Of a DNA stretch of 64,000 bases, positions 1-9,433 are shown one piece after another. Each line of letters starts with the position of its first letter. Position 1 is the stretch's first letter. The notes beneath the pieces were generated by a model, which did no database searches, was not told the DNA's origin, and saw only the letters and a program-made list of their open reading frames with translations. The DNA comes from Methanosarcinales archaeon Methan_01 (lineage in GTDB: Archaea > Halobacteriota > Methanosarcinia > Methanotrichales > Methanotrichaceae). The stretch lies in NCBI GenBank assembly GCA_001602645.1, contig LUYE01000014.1:1-64000 (forward strand). The letters are read 5' to 3'. The position numbers and the translations under genes were made by a program.

Positions 1-101
1 CTTCGAGGCAAAATATAGTGAATTATTGGATGATGGTATGCGTTTGATCCATCAGCAAGCTTTGTTCGAGGTTTAGCTTCATTCCCAACCTAGGGGTCGA
101 C

Positions 102-363
102 GTGTTCTTGATATTCCACACACCCGCATTAATCAAGGCCGGGATCGCAGAGTGGAGGCGGGTGACGATCAACCCCGCAGGGGAGGGGGTTCTGAAGGAC
201 GACCTGGCTATGTCGACGCGACTGGGTGGTCTCCGGAAAGCTCGTCGTCAGCAAGGCGGGGAGGACGACGATGGAGTTTGCCCTCCGGCTGGTGGGGGAG
301 CTCGTTGGTTAGGAGAGGGTGAGGTGGCTCGCGGAGGAGATTCTGGTGGAGTGCGAGGTGTGA
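102..363 (+). pseudogene. Remnant of a DJ-1/PfpI-like protein gene (C-terminal part), frameshifted and with an in-frame TAG
   Basis: Frame 102: 'RRVTINPAGEGVLKDDLAMSTRL'. It continues in another frame from about 226 as 'VVSGKLVVSKAGRTTMEFALRLVGELVG*ERVRWLAEEILVECEV*' (TAG at 310-312, TGA at 361-363). This resembles the C-terminus of the DJ-1/PfpI family. Confidence 0.5.
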
Positions 364-437
364 GGACGCATAACTTCTTATTGGACGGAATCTCGAAGGG
401 CGATTTGAATTTCTAATATAAAATATTATAAAGAATC

Positions 438-3140
438 TCAATTGACCGCCCGCCTGTAGTTCTCCCGCGGAACCGATATCTCAAACCTCGCCCCCCGCCC
501 CTCCACGCCGGTCTCGGATATCGTCATCCTGGTGATCCCCAGGATCTCCCGGCTGAGGAAGAGGCCGTAGCCGGTGTGCCTCCCGAAGGCCTGGTCGAAG
601 ATCCGGGCCTTCATCCCGGCGGGGACCCCCAGGCCATCGTCCTCGACGACGATTACCCCTTCGCCCTCGCCATCCCCTTCTCCTCCCTCGGCCCCCGCTC
701 CCCCCTTCCCCCTCTCGAAGAAGGAGACCCGGACCCCGGTGACGCCTCCCCCGTGCCGGACGGCGTTCTCCAGGAGGTTGCAGAAGACCTTCTCGAGCAT
801 CGGGTCGGCGAAGACCTCGACAGTCTCCGTCTCCACCTCGAGGCGGACCTGCCCACCGGATATCTCGGCGGGGGAGGCGGCCGCCGCTCTCCGGACCACC
901 TCGCTGACCCTCTGCCACTCCGGCGCCTTGACCCCCATCTCCTGGTAGTCCCGGGTGAAGGCGAGCTGTCTTTTGATCGTCTCCGCCAGCTCCGCAATCC
1001 GATCGATGTACCTCTCGACGGCCGGGTCCCTGGGGAGTCCCTCCCTCAGGAGGTGGGCGTACCCCGAAAGGCCCGTGATCTGGTTTAAGATGTCGTGCCG
1101 GGTGATGCTGCTGAGGAGCTTCAGCTTCCGGTTCGCCTCCTGGAGAGCCTCCTGGTACCTCCGGATCTCGGTGACGTCCCGGATCGACTCGATCGCCCCC
1201 GAGATATTTCCGTCCCTGTCGAAGAGGGGGGAGGCCGTCCCCCAGACGTAGGATCCCCTCCCGGTCCGAGGCGGGGTCACATAGGCCTCGGCGAAGAGGG
1301 TATCCCCCTCCCTCTTGACGTAATGGTATATTGACTCCAGATCCTCGTCCTTCGAGAAGATCATATCGATGAGGATCGGCCTTCTTGTCCCGTAGAAGAC
1401 CTCGCCGTAGGCGTAGTCCCCCTCGCCGACGATCTCATCCTTGGGGACGCCGGTCATCTCCTCGATCGCCCGGTTCCAGGCTATGACCCTCCTTTCACCA
1501 TCGATGACGAAGGTCGGATCGGGGAGAAAATCGATGATCTCCAGGAGCTGCTTGTGGGCCTGGATCAGCCTCTCCTCCGCGAGCTTCCTCTCGGTGATAT
1601 CCTGCCCCTGGATGATGGTCGCGACGACGGTCCCGTCCTTCTCCGACCGGATGTTCGCCGAGTTCCAGAGGACTGTCCTGACTCCGCCTCCCCGGCACTG
1701 GATGGGGATCTCCACCGACTCCCACCCCTCCCCCTCCAGGGCATAGGCCATCTTAGCCAGGGCCTCCTCCCGCCCCTCCTCGGGGAGGAGGATCTTGGCA
1801 TCTTCGCCGATCATCTCCTCGGCGGCGTACCCCGTCAGCCGCTCGAAGGCCCGGTTGATGCGGATGAACTTCATGTTCGGCCCCCAGACGGCTATGGGGG
1901 CGTTGGCGTAGTGGAGGAGGCTCTCCAGGTATTCGCTCGTCTCCTGGAGGGCCATCTCCGCCCGCTTCCGGCTGGTGACGTCTCGGATCGACTCGATGGC
2001 CCCGGCGATCTTCCCATCGTCGTCGTAGAGGGGCGACGCGATCGCCCAGATGTAGGCCCCCCTCCCGCCGTAGAGGTGGGGCGCGTAGACCTCGGCGAAG
2101 ATCGCCTTCCCCCTCCGGCTGAGGAGGTCGTAGTCGCTGTCGATCTCCGAACCCTCGGCGAAGATCGAGTCTATCAAGACCGGCCTCTCAAACCCGAAGA
2201 AGGGCTCTCCGTAGGCGTAATTTCCTTTTCCCACGATCTCGTCCTTGGCGACGCCGGTCATCTCCTCGATCGCCCGGTTCCAGGCGATGACGGTCTTCCT
2301 CTCGTCGATGACGAAGGTGGCGTCGGGGAGAAAGTCTATTATCTCCTGGAGCTGGTGATGGGCCCGACAGAGCTCCTCGTTCATCCTCTTCTGCACTGTG
2401 ATCTCGGTGAATATGGTCGCAAACCGTCCTCTCCCGATCGAGAAGGCGGATATGCTGAAGTGCCTCCCCGTCTCTGGGAAGTAACCTTCGAACTTGGTGG
2501 GGGTGCCGGTCTCGTCCACCTCCGAGTAAATATCCAGGAAAGGAGGCCCGTCGGACTTGAAGATCTCCGAGGCCCTCCTCCCCATCGCTTCTTCGGGCTT
2601 CATCCCGGCGATCTGCTCGATCTGGGGGTTTGCGTCCCTTACGACGTAGTCGATGGCCCTGCCCTGCAAATCGCGGACCACCTCGTAGAGGACGAACCCC
2701 TCGTTCATGTTCTCGAAGAGGGCCCGATACCTCTCCTCGCTCTCGATGACGGCCCTTTTTGTCCTCAGCCGCTCCGAAGCCTGCCGGATCTGGTGGGTCA
2801 GCTCCGCGTAGAGGATCCTTGGGTTTGCGTCCTTCTGGAGGTAGTAGTCGGCGCCGTTGTTCAGGGCCTCTATCACCACCTCCTCCCTCCCCTTCCCGGT
2901 GAAGAGGATGAAGGGGACCTCCGGCTCCAGGCTTCGGACCCACTTCAAAAACGATATGCCGTCCATCTCAGGCATCACGTAATCGGAGACGATGACGTCG
3001 TAGCGGTCGTCCTTCAGCCTCTCCACCGCCTCCACCGCCGACCCGACGGCTTCCACCTCTATGTCACCACACCTCCCGAGGAATATCTTCGCGACATCCA
3101 GGACTGCGGGATCGTCGTCGACGATGAGAACTCGGATCAT
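438..3140 (-). CDS. Hybrid response regulator / multi-PAS sensor histidine kinase
   Basis: N-terminal receiver 'MIRVLIVDDDPAVLDVAKIFL...VIVSDYVMPEMDG...LFTGKG', repeated PAS domains, C-terminal 'SSITRHDILNQITGLSGYAHLL' and HATPase. The ORF extends to 3170, but ATG at 3140 fits the receiver start better. Confidence 0.92.
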   Translation of the reverse strand: MIRVLIVDDDPAVLDVAKIFLGRCGDIEVEAVGSAVEAVERLKDDRYDVIVSDYVMPEMDGISFLKWVRSLEPEVPFILFTGKGREEVVIEALNNGADYYLQKDANPRILYAELTHQIRQASERLRTKRAVIESEERYRALFENMNEGFVLYEVVRDLQGRAIDYVVRDANPQIEQIAGMKPEEAMGRRASEIFKSDGPPFLDIYSEVDETGTPTKFEGYFPETGRHFSISAFSIGRGRFATIFTEITVQKRMNEELCRAHHQLQEIIDFLPDATFVIDERKTVIAWNRAIEEMTGVAKDEIVGKGNYAYGEPFFGFERPVLIDSIFAEGSEIDSDYDLLSRRGKAIFAEVYAPHLYGGRGAYIWAIASPLYDDDGKIAGAIESIRDVTSRKRAEMALQETSEYLESLLHYANAPIAVWGPNMKFIRINRAFERLTGYAAEEMIGEDAKILLPEEGREEALAKMAYALEGEGWESVEIPIQCRGGGVRTVLWNSANIRSEKDGTVVATIIQGQDITERKLAEERLIQAHKQLLEIIDFLPDPTFVIDGERRVIAWNRAIEEMTGVPKDEIVGEGDYAYGEVFYGTRRPILIDMIFSKDEDLESIYHYVKREGDTLFAEAYVTPPRTGRGSYVWGTASPLFDRDGNISGAIESIRDVTEIRRYQEALQEANRKLKLLSSITRHDILNQITGLSGYAHLLREGLPRDPAVERYIDRIAELAETIKRQLAFTRDYQEMGVKAPEWQRVSEVVRRAAAASPAEISGGQVRLEVETETVEVFADPMLEKVFCNLLENAVRHGGGVTGVRVSFFERGKGGAGAEGGEGDGEGEGVIVVEDDGLGVPAGMKARIFDQAFGRHTGYGLFLSREILGITRMTISETGVEGRGARFEISVPRENYRRAVN

Positions 3141-3371
3141 CGAATATCTCCAGCCTGCCATGGCTGTCAAGGCGGCGGGCCTATTGAAGGGTATGCTATG
3201 TCTTGGATATAATGGCTTTTGTGGGATCTCTCCGAAGAATGCTGGTGGCCGCCCGAGGCGCAGCCTGCGTATCTGAAGGATAGACCTTCGGACCGGGTCC
3301 GGATGAAGGCATGATCTGAGTGGATACTATAAAGAACTTGGAGGTCTTAAAGCCCTCCGGGGTGAGATACC

Positions 3372-4535
3372 TTGAGGATCGAGCGAATTTTGGGCATGAC
3401 GCTGATTTTTCTCTCCATATCGTCGGCTTTGGCTCTGCCAGAGGAGGAGTGGAACAGCACCTTCGGCGGGCCGGGGCATGAGGTGGGAGGGCCTATTTCA
3501 AAGACCCCCGACGGCGGCTACCTTCTGACGGGGATGACCGAGTCTAACGGAGCCGGCGAAGGTGACCTGTGGTTGGTGAAGGCGGATCGGAACGGCACCA
3601 AGCTCTGGGACCGGACTTACGGCGGAGGAGGCGTCGACGTAGGCGAGTCGGTCCTCGTCGCCGGGGACGGCGGCTGCGTCGTCGCCGGGTATACCACCTC
3701 CTTCGGAGCCGGAGGCAGAGACGTCTGGCTCGTCAAGGCCGATCCGGAGGGGAATCTCGAATGGGATCGGGCCTTCGGCGGCCCAGGGGATGAGGCAGCC
3801 TGGTCGGTGGAAGAGGCGGACGACGGCGGTTACGTCGTCGTTGGGTGGACCGACTCTTACGGCATCGGAAAGGTTGACCTATGGATCCTCAAGGTCGACG
3901 CCTCGGGGACGGAGGAGTGGAACCGGACGATCGGCGGCCCTGGGGATGATGAGGGGCTGGCGGTCGCGGCGACCAGAGACGGCGGCTACGTCGTGGCTGG
4001 CAGGACCACCTCCTTCGGAGCCGGCGGATCTGACGGCTGGCTTCTGAAGACCGACGGGTCAGGGAAGAAGGAGTGGGCGAGGTCCTTTGGTGGATATGGT
4101 GAAGACGGGCTCTCCTCGGTCCTGGAGATGGAGGATGGATACGTCGGAGCCGGTTATTCTAACTCCTTTGGGTCAGGAGACTACGACGTCTGGCTGGTGA
4201 AGGCCGATCCCCTCGGCGAGGAGGTCTGGAACAGGACCATGGGAACGGCTGCTGGAGATTTCGGAAACTCCGTAAAGATGACCGAAGATGGCGGATACAT
4301 CCTCGCGGGCTGGACATCCCGCGCTGGTACGAGGGCGAGCCCCGATGACGCCCTTCTATTGAAGACCGATTCGGAGGGTGTCGCCGAGTGGCTCGCCCTC
4401 CTAGGAGGAGATGGGACCCAGAGCGGCATCTCCGTCCTCCAGGTCGGGGATGGTGGCTACGTCGTCGGAGGGTTTACGAACCGCGGCTCAGGGGGCGGTT
4501 TTGACCTCTGGATGACGAAGGTCGGGGAGGGGTGA
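3372..4535 (+). CDS. Secreted repeat protein (beta-propeller-like 'FGGxGDDxG...DGGYVVxGxTxSFGAG' repeats)
   Basis: Signal peptide 'RILGMTLIFLSISSALA' followed by about seven ~47-aa repeats. Confidence 0.8.
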   Translation: MRIERILGMTLIFLSISSALALPEEEWNSTFGGPGHEVGGPISKTPDGGYLLTGMTESNGAGEGDLWLVKADRNGTKLWDRTYGGGGVDVGESVLVAGDGGCVVAGYTTSFGAGGRDVWLVKADPEGNLEWDRAFGGPGDEAAWSVEEADDGGYVVVGWTDSYGIGKVDLWILKVDASGTEEWNRTIGGPGDDEGLAVAATRDGGYVVAGRTTSFGAGGSDGWLLKTDGSGKKEWARSFGGYGEDGLSSVLEMEDGYVGAGYSNSFGSGDYDVWLVKADPLGEEVWNRTMGTAAGDFGNSVKMTEDGGYILAGWTSRAGTRASPDDALLLKTDSEGVAEWLALLGGDGTQSGISVLQVGDGGYVVGGFTNRGSGGGFDLWMTKVGEG

Positions 4536-4564
4536 ATGGATGGGCCGATCCATCCGGAGATCGG

Positions 4565-5827
4565 CTACATCTTAATCTTTGCCAGGATCATATCCGCGTT
4601 CCCTGAGGAGATCGTCCAGCCGCAGGTGACGTATCCTCCGTCATCAGAGATCAGGACCGACGATCCACTCACCCTCCCCGAATCCGGGATGGTGAAGTCC
4701 CCCACCCTCGCCCCCGACCCGTCGGTCTTCAGAAGCCAGGAGTAGAGCCTTCCGGAGGAGCTCCAGCCTCCGACGATGTAGCCTCCATCCTCGGTGGCCT
4801 CCACCGTCGTCGCCAGGTCTCTGCCCGAGTCTCCGACGCTGAGGATCCTGCCCCTGATGGGGCTGCCCTGAGGATCGGTTATGATCAGCCACGCATCCCC
4901 ATCGGAGGCCTCCCCATCCCGGGTGGCGCTCGCCCCCCCGGCGACGACGTACCCTCCGCCCCTCCTCTCGATCACCGCCTCTCCGACGTCATCCCTCGAT
5001 CCGCCGAAGGTGACGTTCCAGACCTCCGACCCGTTCGAATCGGCCTTGAGGAGCCAGAGATCCCTCCCCCCGGCGCCGAAGGAGTCGGTGAAGCCGGTGA
5101 TGATGAAGCCGCCGTCGGCGGTCCCCGTTATCGAGCGGCCGACGTCGTCTCCTTTTCCGCCGAAGGTCCTGTTCCATACCTCTCGGCCCAGGGGATCGGT
5201 CCTGATCAGCCAGAGATCTCTTCCTTCGGAGCCGAAAGAGTCGGTCTCCCCGACGAGGAGGTACCCGCCGTCACCGGCTGCATAAAGGGAGGAGATCCAG
5301 TCGTCGCCGGCTCCCCCAAAGGTCCTGTTCCATATCTCTCGGCCCAGGGGATCGGTCCTCACCAGCCAGCCGTCGGAGCCGCCGGCTCCGAAGGATTCGG
5401 TCCCACCGGCGAAGGCGTACCCACCGTCATTGGCGGCGACGATCGCCACGCCCTCGTCGTCTCCTGGGCCACCGACCGTCCGGTTCCAGATCTCCCGGCC
5501 TTTTGAGTCCGTCGCGAGAAGCCATCCATCGTACCCGCCGGCTCCGAAGGAGTTGGTCTTTCCAACGACGACGAGGCCTCCGGAAGTCTCCAGGGCCGAG
5601 GCTCCGACGTCGAATCCCGGGCCGCCGAAGGTCCCCCTCCAGACCTCGCCTCTCGTCTCGAAGGCGCCGAAGGCGTAGAGGATCAGGACCAGGGTCGCTA
5701 AAAGGGCCGCCCCCATCACTAGATGCTCTTCGCTGAACCCGGTGGAGGTCAAGAGGGACCTGATCTTCCGGAACTTCTGCCTGGTGGGGGATTGGGCGCC
5801 CTGCCCTTCGGACATGAATTTCTCCAT
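4565..5827 (-). CDS. Membrane-anchored paralogue of the preceding repeat protein
   Basis: N-terminal TM 'HLVMGAALLATLVLILYAFGAF', then the same ~47-aa repeats; convergent with 3372..4535. Confidence 0.8.
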   Translation of the reverse strand: MEKFMSEGQGAQSPTRQKFRKIRSLLTSTGFSEEHLVMGAALLATLVLILYAFGAFETRGEVWRGTFGGPGFDVGASALETSGGLVVVGKTNSFGAGGYDGWLLATDSKGREIWNRTVGGPGDDEGVAIVAANDGGYAFAGGTESFGAGGSDGWLVRTDPLGREIWNRTFGGAGDDWISSLYAAGDGGYLLVGETDSFGSEGRDLWLIRTDPLGREVWNRTFGGKGDDVGRSITGTADGGFIITGFTDSFGAGGRDLWLLKADSNGSEVWNVTFGGSRDDVGEAVIERRGGGYVVAGGASATRDGEASDGDAWLIITDPQGSPIRGRILSVGDSGRDLATTVEATEDGGYIVGGWSSSGRLYSWLLKTDGSGARVGDFTIPDSGRVSGSSVLISDDGGYVTCGWTISSGNADMILAKIKM

Positions 5828-5931
5828 AAATGGTGTTATTATTCGCTCAGGTTTCTCTAGGCCGTTAAGCTTTTTGGTCAGTTCAGGCGGCCTTCTCAGG
5901 TCTCAGGCGATCCCCCATCTTCAGGGGCCGT

Positions 5932-6147
5932 TTATTCTGAGGGATCTGGCGCCAGCTCATCGTATTCGAAGATCTCCTCGATTTTGACCCCGAAGATCCT
6001 CGCCATCTTGAAGGCCAGGTCGAGAGAGGGGTTGTACTTGTCCTTCTCTATCGCGATGATAGTCTGTCTCGTCACGCCCAGCTTCTTTGCGAGCTCTTCC
6101 TGGGTCAGATCGAAGATAGCTCTGTAGACTTTGATCTTATTCCTCAT
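5932..6147 (-). CDS. XRE-family helix-turn-helix transcriptional regulator
   Basis: 'MRNKIKVYRAIFDLTQEELAKKLGVTRQTIIAIEKDKYNPSLDLAFKMARIFGVKIEEIFEYDE', a classic small archaeal HTH_3. Confidence 0.93.
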   Translation of the reverse strand: MRNKIKVYRAIFDLTQEELAKKLGVTRQTIIAIEKDKYNPSLDLAFKMARIFGVKIEEIFEYDELAPDPSE

Positions 6148-6547
6148 CGCAGGGCTCGAATCCGTAGCGTCGGTTGTAGTATCCGTAGAGGGCAGAGTAA
6201 AGGATCATAAGAGCGCAGGCCGAGAAGGCCAGGGCAAACCCGGCGTTGATCAGCTCGGGATGCTCGTTCCTGGCGGCTATCAGCAATACGCCGACGAGGG
6301 CGCTCGCCGCCGCAAACGCTTCTACGGCAACCTTCGCCGCCCGCTCGCTCACCCTCTCGTCCCTCTCGTCGGCGACCACCTCTTTTATCCTCGATCTGCA
6401 GAGATGATAGAGAACCGCACCAACAGCCGCGGAGGCCAAAACGAGGGCCGCCTCGGCCATGACCGCAAACCATCCGGCGATGGCCACCGTCCCCACGATG
6501 ATGACCATTCTGCAGATCCGCGAGGTTTTTGCGTCCATGGGCATCAC
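6137..6547 (-). CDS. DUF2178-type membrane protein
   Basis: Four hydrophobic segments and 'VVADERDERVSERAAKVAVEAF'; overlaps the downstream XRE gene (common operon pairing). Confidence 0.75.
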   Translation of the reverse strand: MMPMDAKTSRICRMVIIVGTVAIAGWFAVMAEAALVLASAAVGAVLYHLCRSRIKEVVADERDERVSERAAKVAVEAFAAASALVGVLLIAARNEHPELINAGFALAFSACALMILYSALYGYYNRRYGFEPCDEE

Positions 6548-6548
6548 G

Positions 6549-6581
6549 ATGTAAATCTTCTATTACATTTAGTTATTTAAA
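6549..6581 (-). promoter_or_regulatory. Putative promoter/operator of the DUF2178-XRE operon: TTTAAATAA-CTAA-ATGTAA-N8-TTACAT
   Basis: Read directly on the minus strand; TATA-like element plus 6-bp dyad ATGTAA/TTACAT with 8-nt spacer. Same layout as 6719..6751. Confidence 0.6.
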
Positions 6582-6718
6582 CTTAACTAACACAACTTCA
6601 TCTCCAAGATCAGGGGCTCTTCGCCCCCTTCTCGTTTCTATTTTGCTGGAAACGATCCGCCGCCGAGTTTGATCAGACCGCCCGGGCGCATGACGTATCT
6701 TCTTTACAGATAGTAAAG

Positions 6719-6751
6719 TTTATATAACATTATGTAATTTAGGGGTTACAT
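6719..6751 (+). promoter_or_regulatory. Putative promoter/operator of the TPR array: TTTATATAA-CATT-ATGTAA-N8-TTACAT
   Basis: Read directly; same layout and spacings as 6549..6581 on the other strand. Confidence 0.6.
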
Positions 6752-6911
6752 AGGGTGGGGGAGTGGGGGCATTCCCTCCACCCGCTTTCATCTATGAAGC
6801 TGAGACGCAAAAGGCCTAGCTAGAGGTCGAAGGCTGGGGTGAGCCCACACGCCCCAGCCCAAATTTTACAATTCAGTTGAAGATGCAATTTGGTTTTAGA
6901 GGGGAGATGAA

Positions 6912-8042
6912 TTGGATGAGAGGCTGGGAGTTGTGATCGTCTTCGATCTGGATTCCTGGGAGATATTCGCGGCAGTTCTTCTGGCGATGCTATCGATATC
7001 TGCCCGCGCTCTGGCGGATGAGATGACCTCAAATGACTGGTTTTTGATCGGTCAGGAACTTTACGGAGCTGGATCTTACGAAGAGGCAGTCGCCGCTTAT
7101 GACGAGGCGATAGCCATGGAGCCGGATAAAGGGACTCTTCAGTTCTTCAAGGGGAACGCCCTTTACGCCCTCGCCATGGCCTCCGGGTTCGATCTCCCGA
7201 TCTCTGCGGGGGCGATCGATGCCTACGAGGAGGCCGTCAGGCTCGACCCGACGTCTGCAAAGCCTTGGTGGGGGAAGGCCAGAGTCCTGAGCCTCATATC
7301 AAACTCGCTGGAGGGGGATGAGCGGGCCGAAGTGATGGAGAAGGCGCTTTCTGCCATCAAGATGGCGACGGAGATCGATCCCTTCTTCGTCGACGCCTGG
7401 ATATGCAGGGGAAGGATCCTCGATGAGCTGGCCGCCCTAACCAGAGACTTCTGCAGGTACGACCAGTCCCTTCAGGCTTATGAAAGGGCGATCGAGCTTC
7501 TGCCCTTCAGCGACGCGAGGAGCCTGGCCCTCGCCTGGGACGGCAAGGTCGTCGCCCTCTCCCACCTGGCCCAAGATCTCGCCGATGGAGACGAGGGGGA
7601 GGAGGATCTAGATATCCGCGAAGAGGCCGCCTTTGCCCATGGCGGTGTCATCGGCCTCGGCTCCGAGTCGCCAGGCCTGGAGGTCCGCCTCAAGAGGGCG
7701 AGGGGCTTTGCCAACCTCGGCCGATATGACGATGCGATCGATGCCTACGACGAGGCGGCAGATGCCGCCCCCGAAGATCTTCCGGCGTACGCCGCCCTCG
7801 TCCTCGTCGAGAAGGCGGCCGTCCTTCTGGAGATGGGAGAGGGGGGGCGATCCTTGGCGTCCCTGAAGGAAGCCACCGTCGCCGACCCTGGGAACGCGAC
7901 GGCCTGGAGAAAGAGGGGGGATCTCCTCTCGGCTTTGGGCCGGCGATCCGAGGCAGAGGCTGCCCGCTCCAGGGCGCGGGAGCTGGAGGAGAAGGGATCA
8001 TCTCCGCATTTTTCTTCAAATTCTACGGGGCGAAGGAATTGA
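6912..8042 (+). CDS. Secreted TPR-repeat protein
   Basis: TPR units such as 'YGAGSYEEAVAAYDEAIAMEPDKG'; N-terminal hydrophobic segment. Confidence 0.85.
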   Translation: MDERLGVVIVFDLDSWEIFAAVLLAMLSISARALADEMTSNDWFLIGQELYGAGSYEEAVAAYDEAIAMEPDKGTLQFFKGNALYALAMASGFDLPISAGAIDAYEEAVRLDPTSAKPWWGKARVLSLISNSLEGDERAEVMEKALSAIKMATEIDPFFVDAWICRGRILDELAALTRDFCRYDQSLQAYERAIELLPFSDARSLALAWDGKVVALSHLAQDLADGDEGEEDLDIREEAAFAHGGVIGLGSESPGLEVRLKRARGFANLGRYDDAIDAYDEAADAAPEDLPAYAALVLVEKAAVLLEMGEGGRSLASLKEATVADPGNATAWRKRGDLLSALGRRSEAEAARSRARELEEKGSSPHFSSNSTGRRN

Positions 8043-9382
8043 AGGTGAGTGAATTGAGGAATAGATACCCAACGGTGGGATTTTGGGCGGTCTCCGCCCT
8101 CCTGCTGGCTGCCCTGGCCGCATCCTGGGCCACGGCATCGGCAGAGGAAAAGTCCGTGGCAAACTCATCGGAAAGCTGGCGAGAGAGGGGGGACGAGCTT
8201 TGGGCCGACGGCTCTCTTGAGGAGGCCCTTGAGGCTTACGACAAATCTCTCTTGATAGACCCTGAGAATGGCGACGTCTGGCTGGGCAAAGCCCTGATCC
8301 TCGATATTCTGGGCAACACAAGCGAGTCTCAGGAAGCTTATAGAGAGGCAGTTGACGCATTTGACGAAGACCTGAAGGTCGATCCTGAAGATGCCCAGTC
8401 CTGGTGGGGAATGGGCGTTGCTCTGGACAGCCTGGGCAGGCAGGAAGAAGCCACAGAAGCACGAGAGAAGGCTGCTTTTATCTTCAACCAGACCCTGGAA
8501 GAGAACCCTGACGACGCCGAAACCTGGTTTGACATGGCGGAAGTTTTGGTCGGCCTCTTGAGACGAGAGGAGGCGATCGAGGCATACGGGAAGGCCATCG
8601 AGCTGAACTCGACAAAAGCCGACTACGCCGCGATTTCTCAGGGAGTCCTGCTGCAGGAGCTTGGAAGGTATGATGAATCTTTGGTGGCCTTCGACAGAGC
8701 CATCGAGCTGATCCCGGAATACGATGCTCAGATGCTGGCCACGGTCTGGTACCATAAGGCCAATTCACTGGATAACAACAACAGACCAAAGGAGGCTCTA
8801 GAGGCCTACGATGTGGTCACAGAGCTAGATCCCGGGAACAAAGGAGCTTGGCTCGGCAAAGGAACTATGCTCGAAGATTTGGGCATGTACGACCAGTCGT
8901 TAGAGGCCTTCGCAACGGCTCTGAAGCTGGACCCTCAACTGTTCTATGCTTGGACGAAAAAAGGCGACTTGCTGATAAAGCTGGGCCAAAACTCCGAAGC
9001 CCAGACGGCCTACGCCGAGGCTCTTGAGATCTGTGATCTGGAAATTAAGAAGGACCCACATGACTACGGGGCCTGGCGTAATAAGGGCGTGGCCCTCTAC
9101 AAAATGGGGGAGTTTGAAGAAGCCATCGAAGCCTACAACGAGAGCATAGAGAACTCTCCGCCCGACTTCACAGTCTCCTATGCATTGGTTGGAAAAGCAG
9201 ATTCCCTCCGAGCCCTAGGCATGAACGAGGAGGCTTTGGCAGCCTATCGAGAAGCCATCGAACTCTATCCGCTGGACCCCGAGGCCTGGCAGGGGAAGGG
9301 GGAGGCGGAGCTATCCCTGGGAAGACGGATAGAAGCGGATCATGCCTTCAACATGGCTGAAAAGCTGGGGTATCAGGGGTGA
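8039..9382 (+). CDS. Secreted TPR-repeat protein
   Basis: Signal segment 'FWAVSALLLAALAASWATASA', many TPRs, C-terminal 'AFNMAEKLGYQG'. Confidence 0.88.
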   Translation: MKVSELRNRYPTVGFWAVSALLLAALAASWATASAEEKSVANSSESWRERGDELWADGSLEEALEAYDKSLLIDPENGDVWLGKALILDILGNTSESQEAYREAVDAFDEDLKVDPEDAQSWWGMGVALDSLGRQEEATEAREKAAFIFNQTLEENPDDAETWFDMAEVLVGLLRREEAIEAYGKAIELNSTKADYAAISQGVLLQELGRYDESLVAFDRAIELIPEYDAQMLATVWYHKANSLDNNNRPKEALEAYDVVTELDPGNKGAWLGKGTMLEDLGMYDQSLEAFATALKLDPQLFYAWTKKGDLLIKLGQNSEAQTAYAEALEICDLEIKKDPHDYGAWRNKGVALYKMGEFEEAIEAYNESIENSPPDFTVSYALVGKADSLRALGMNEEALAAYREAIELYPLDPEAWQGKGEAELSLGRRIEADHAFNMAEKLGYQG

Positions 9383-9433
9383 CCCTGATCTAATTTTTTA
9401 TCAGTTTATTGATGAAGTGATCGAGGATATGAG

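Noticed and set aside
310-312. In-frame TAG in the DJ-1-like remnant considered as pyrrolysine
   Set aside because: The gene is also frameshifted; Pyl use is mainly in methylamine methyltransferases and no Pyl genes are visible.
1554-3212. Long plus-strand ORF (552 aa) antisense to the histidine kinase
   Set aside because: Opposite strand of a clear PAS/histidine kinase; Asp/Gly/Pro-rich composition typical of antisense frames in GC-rich genes.
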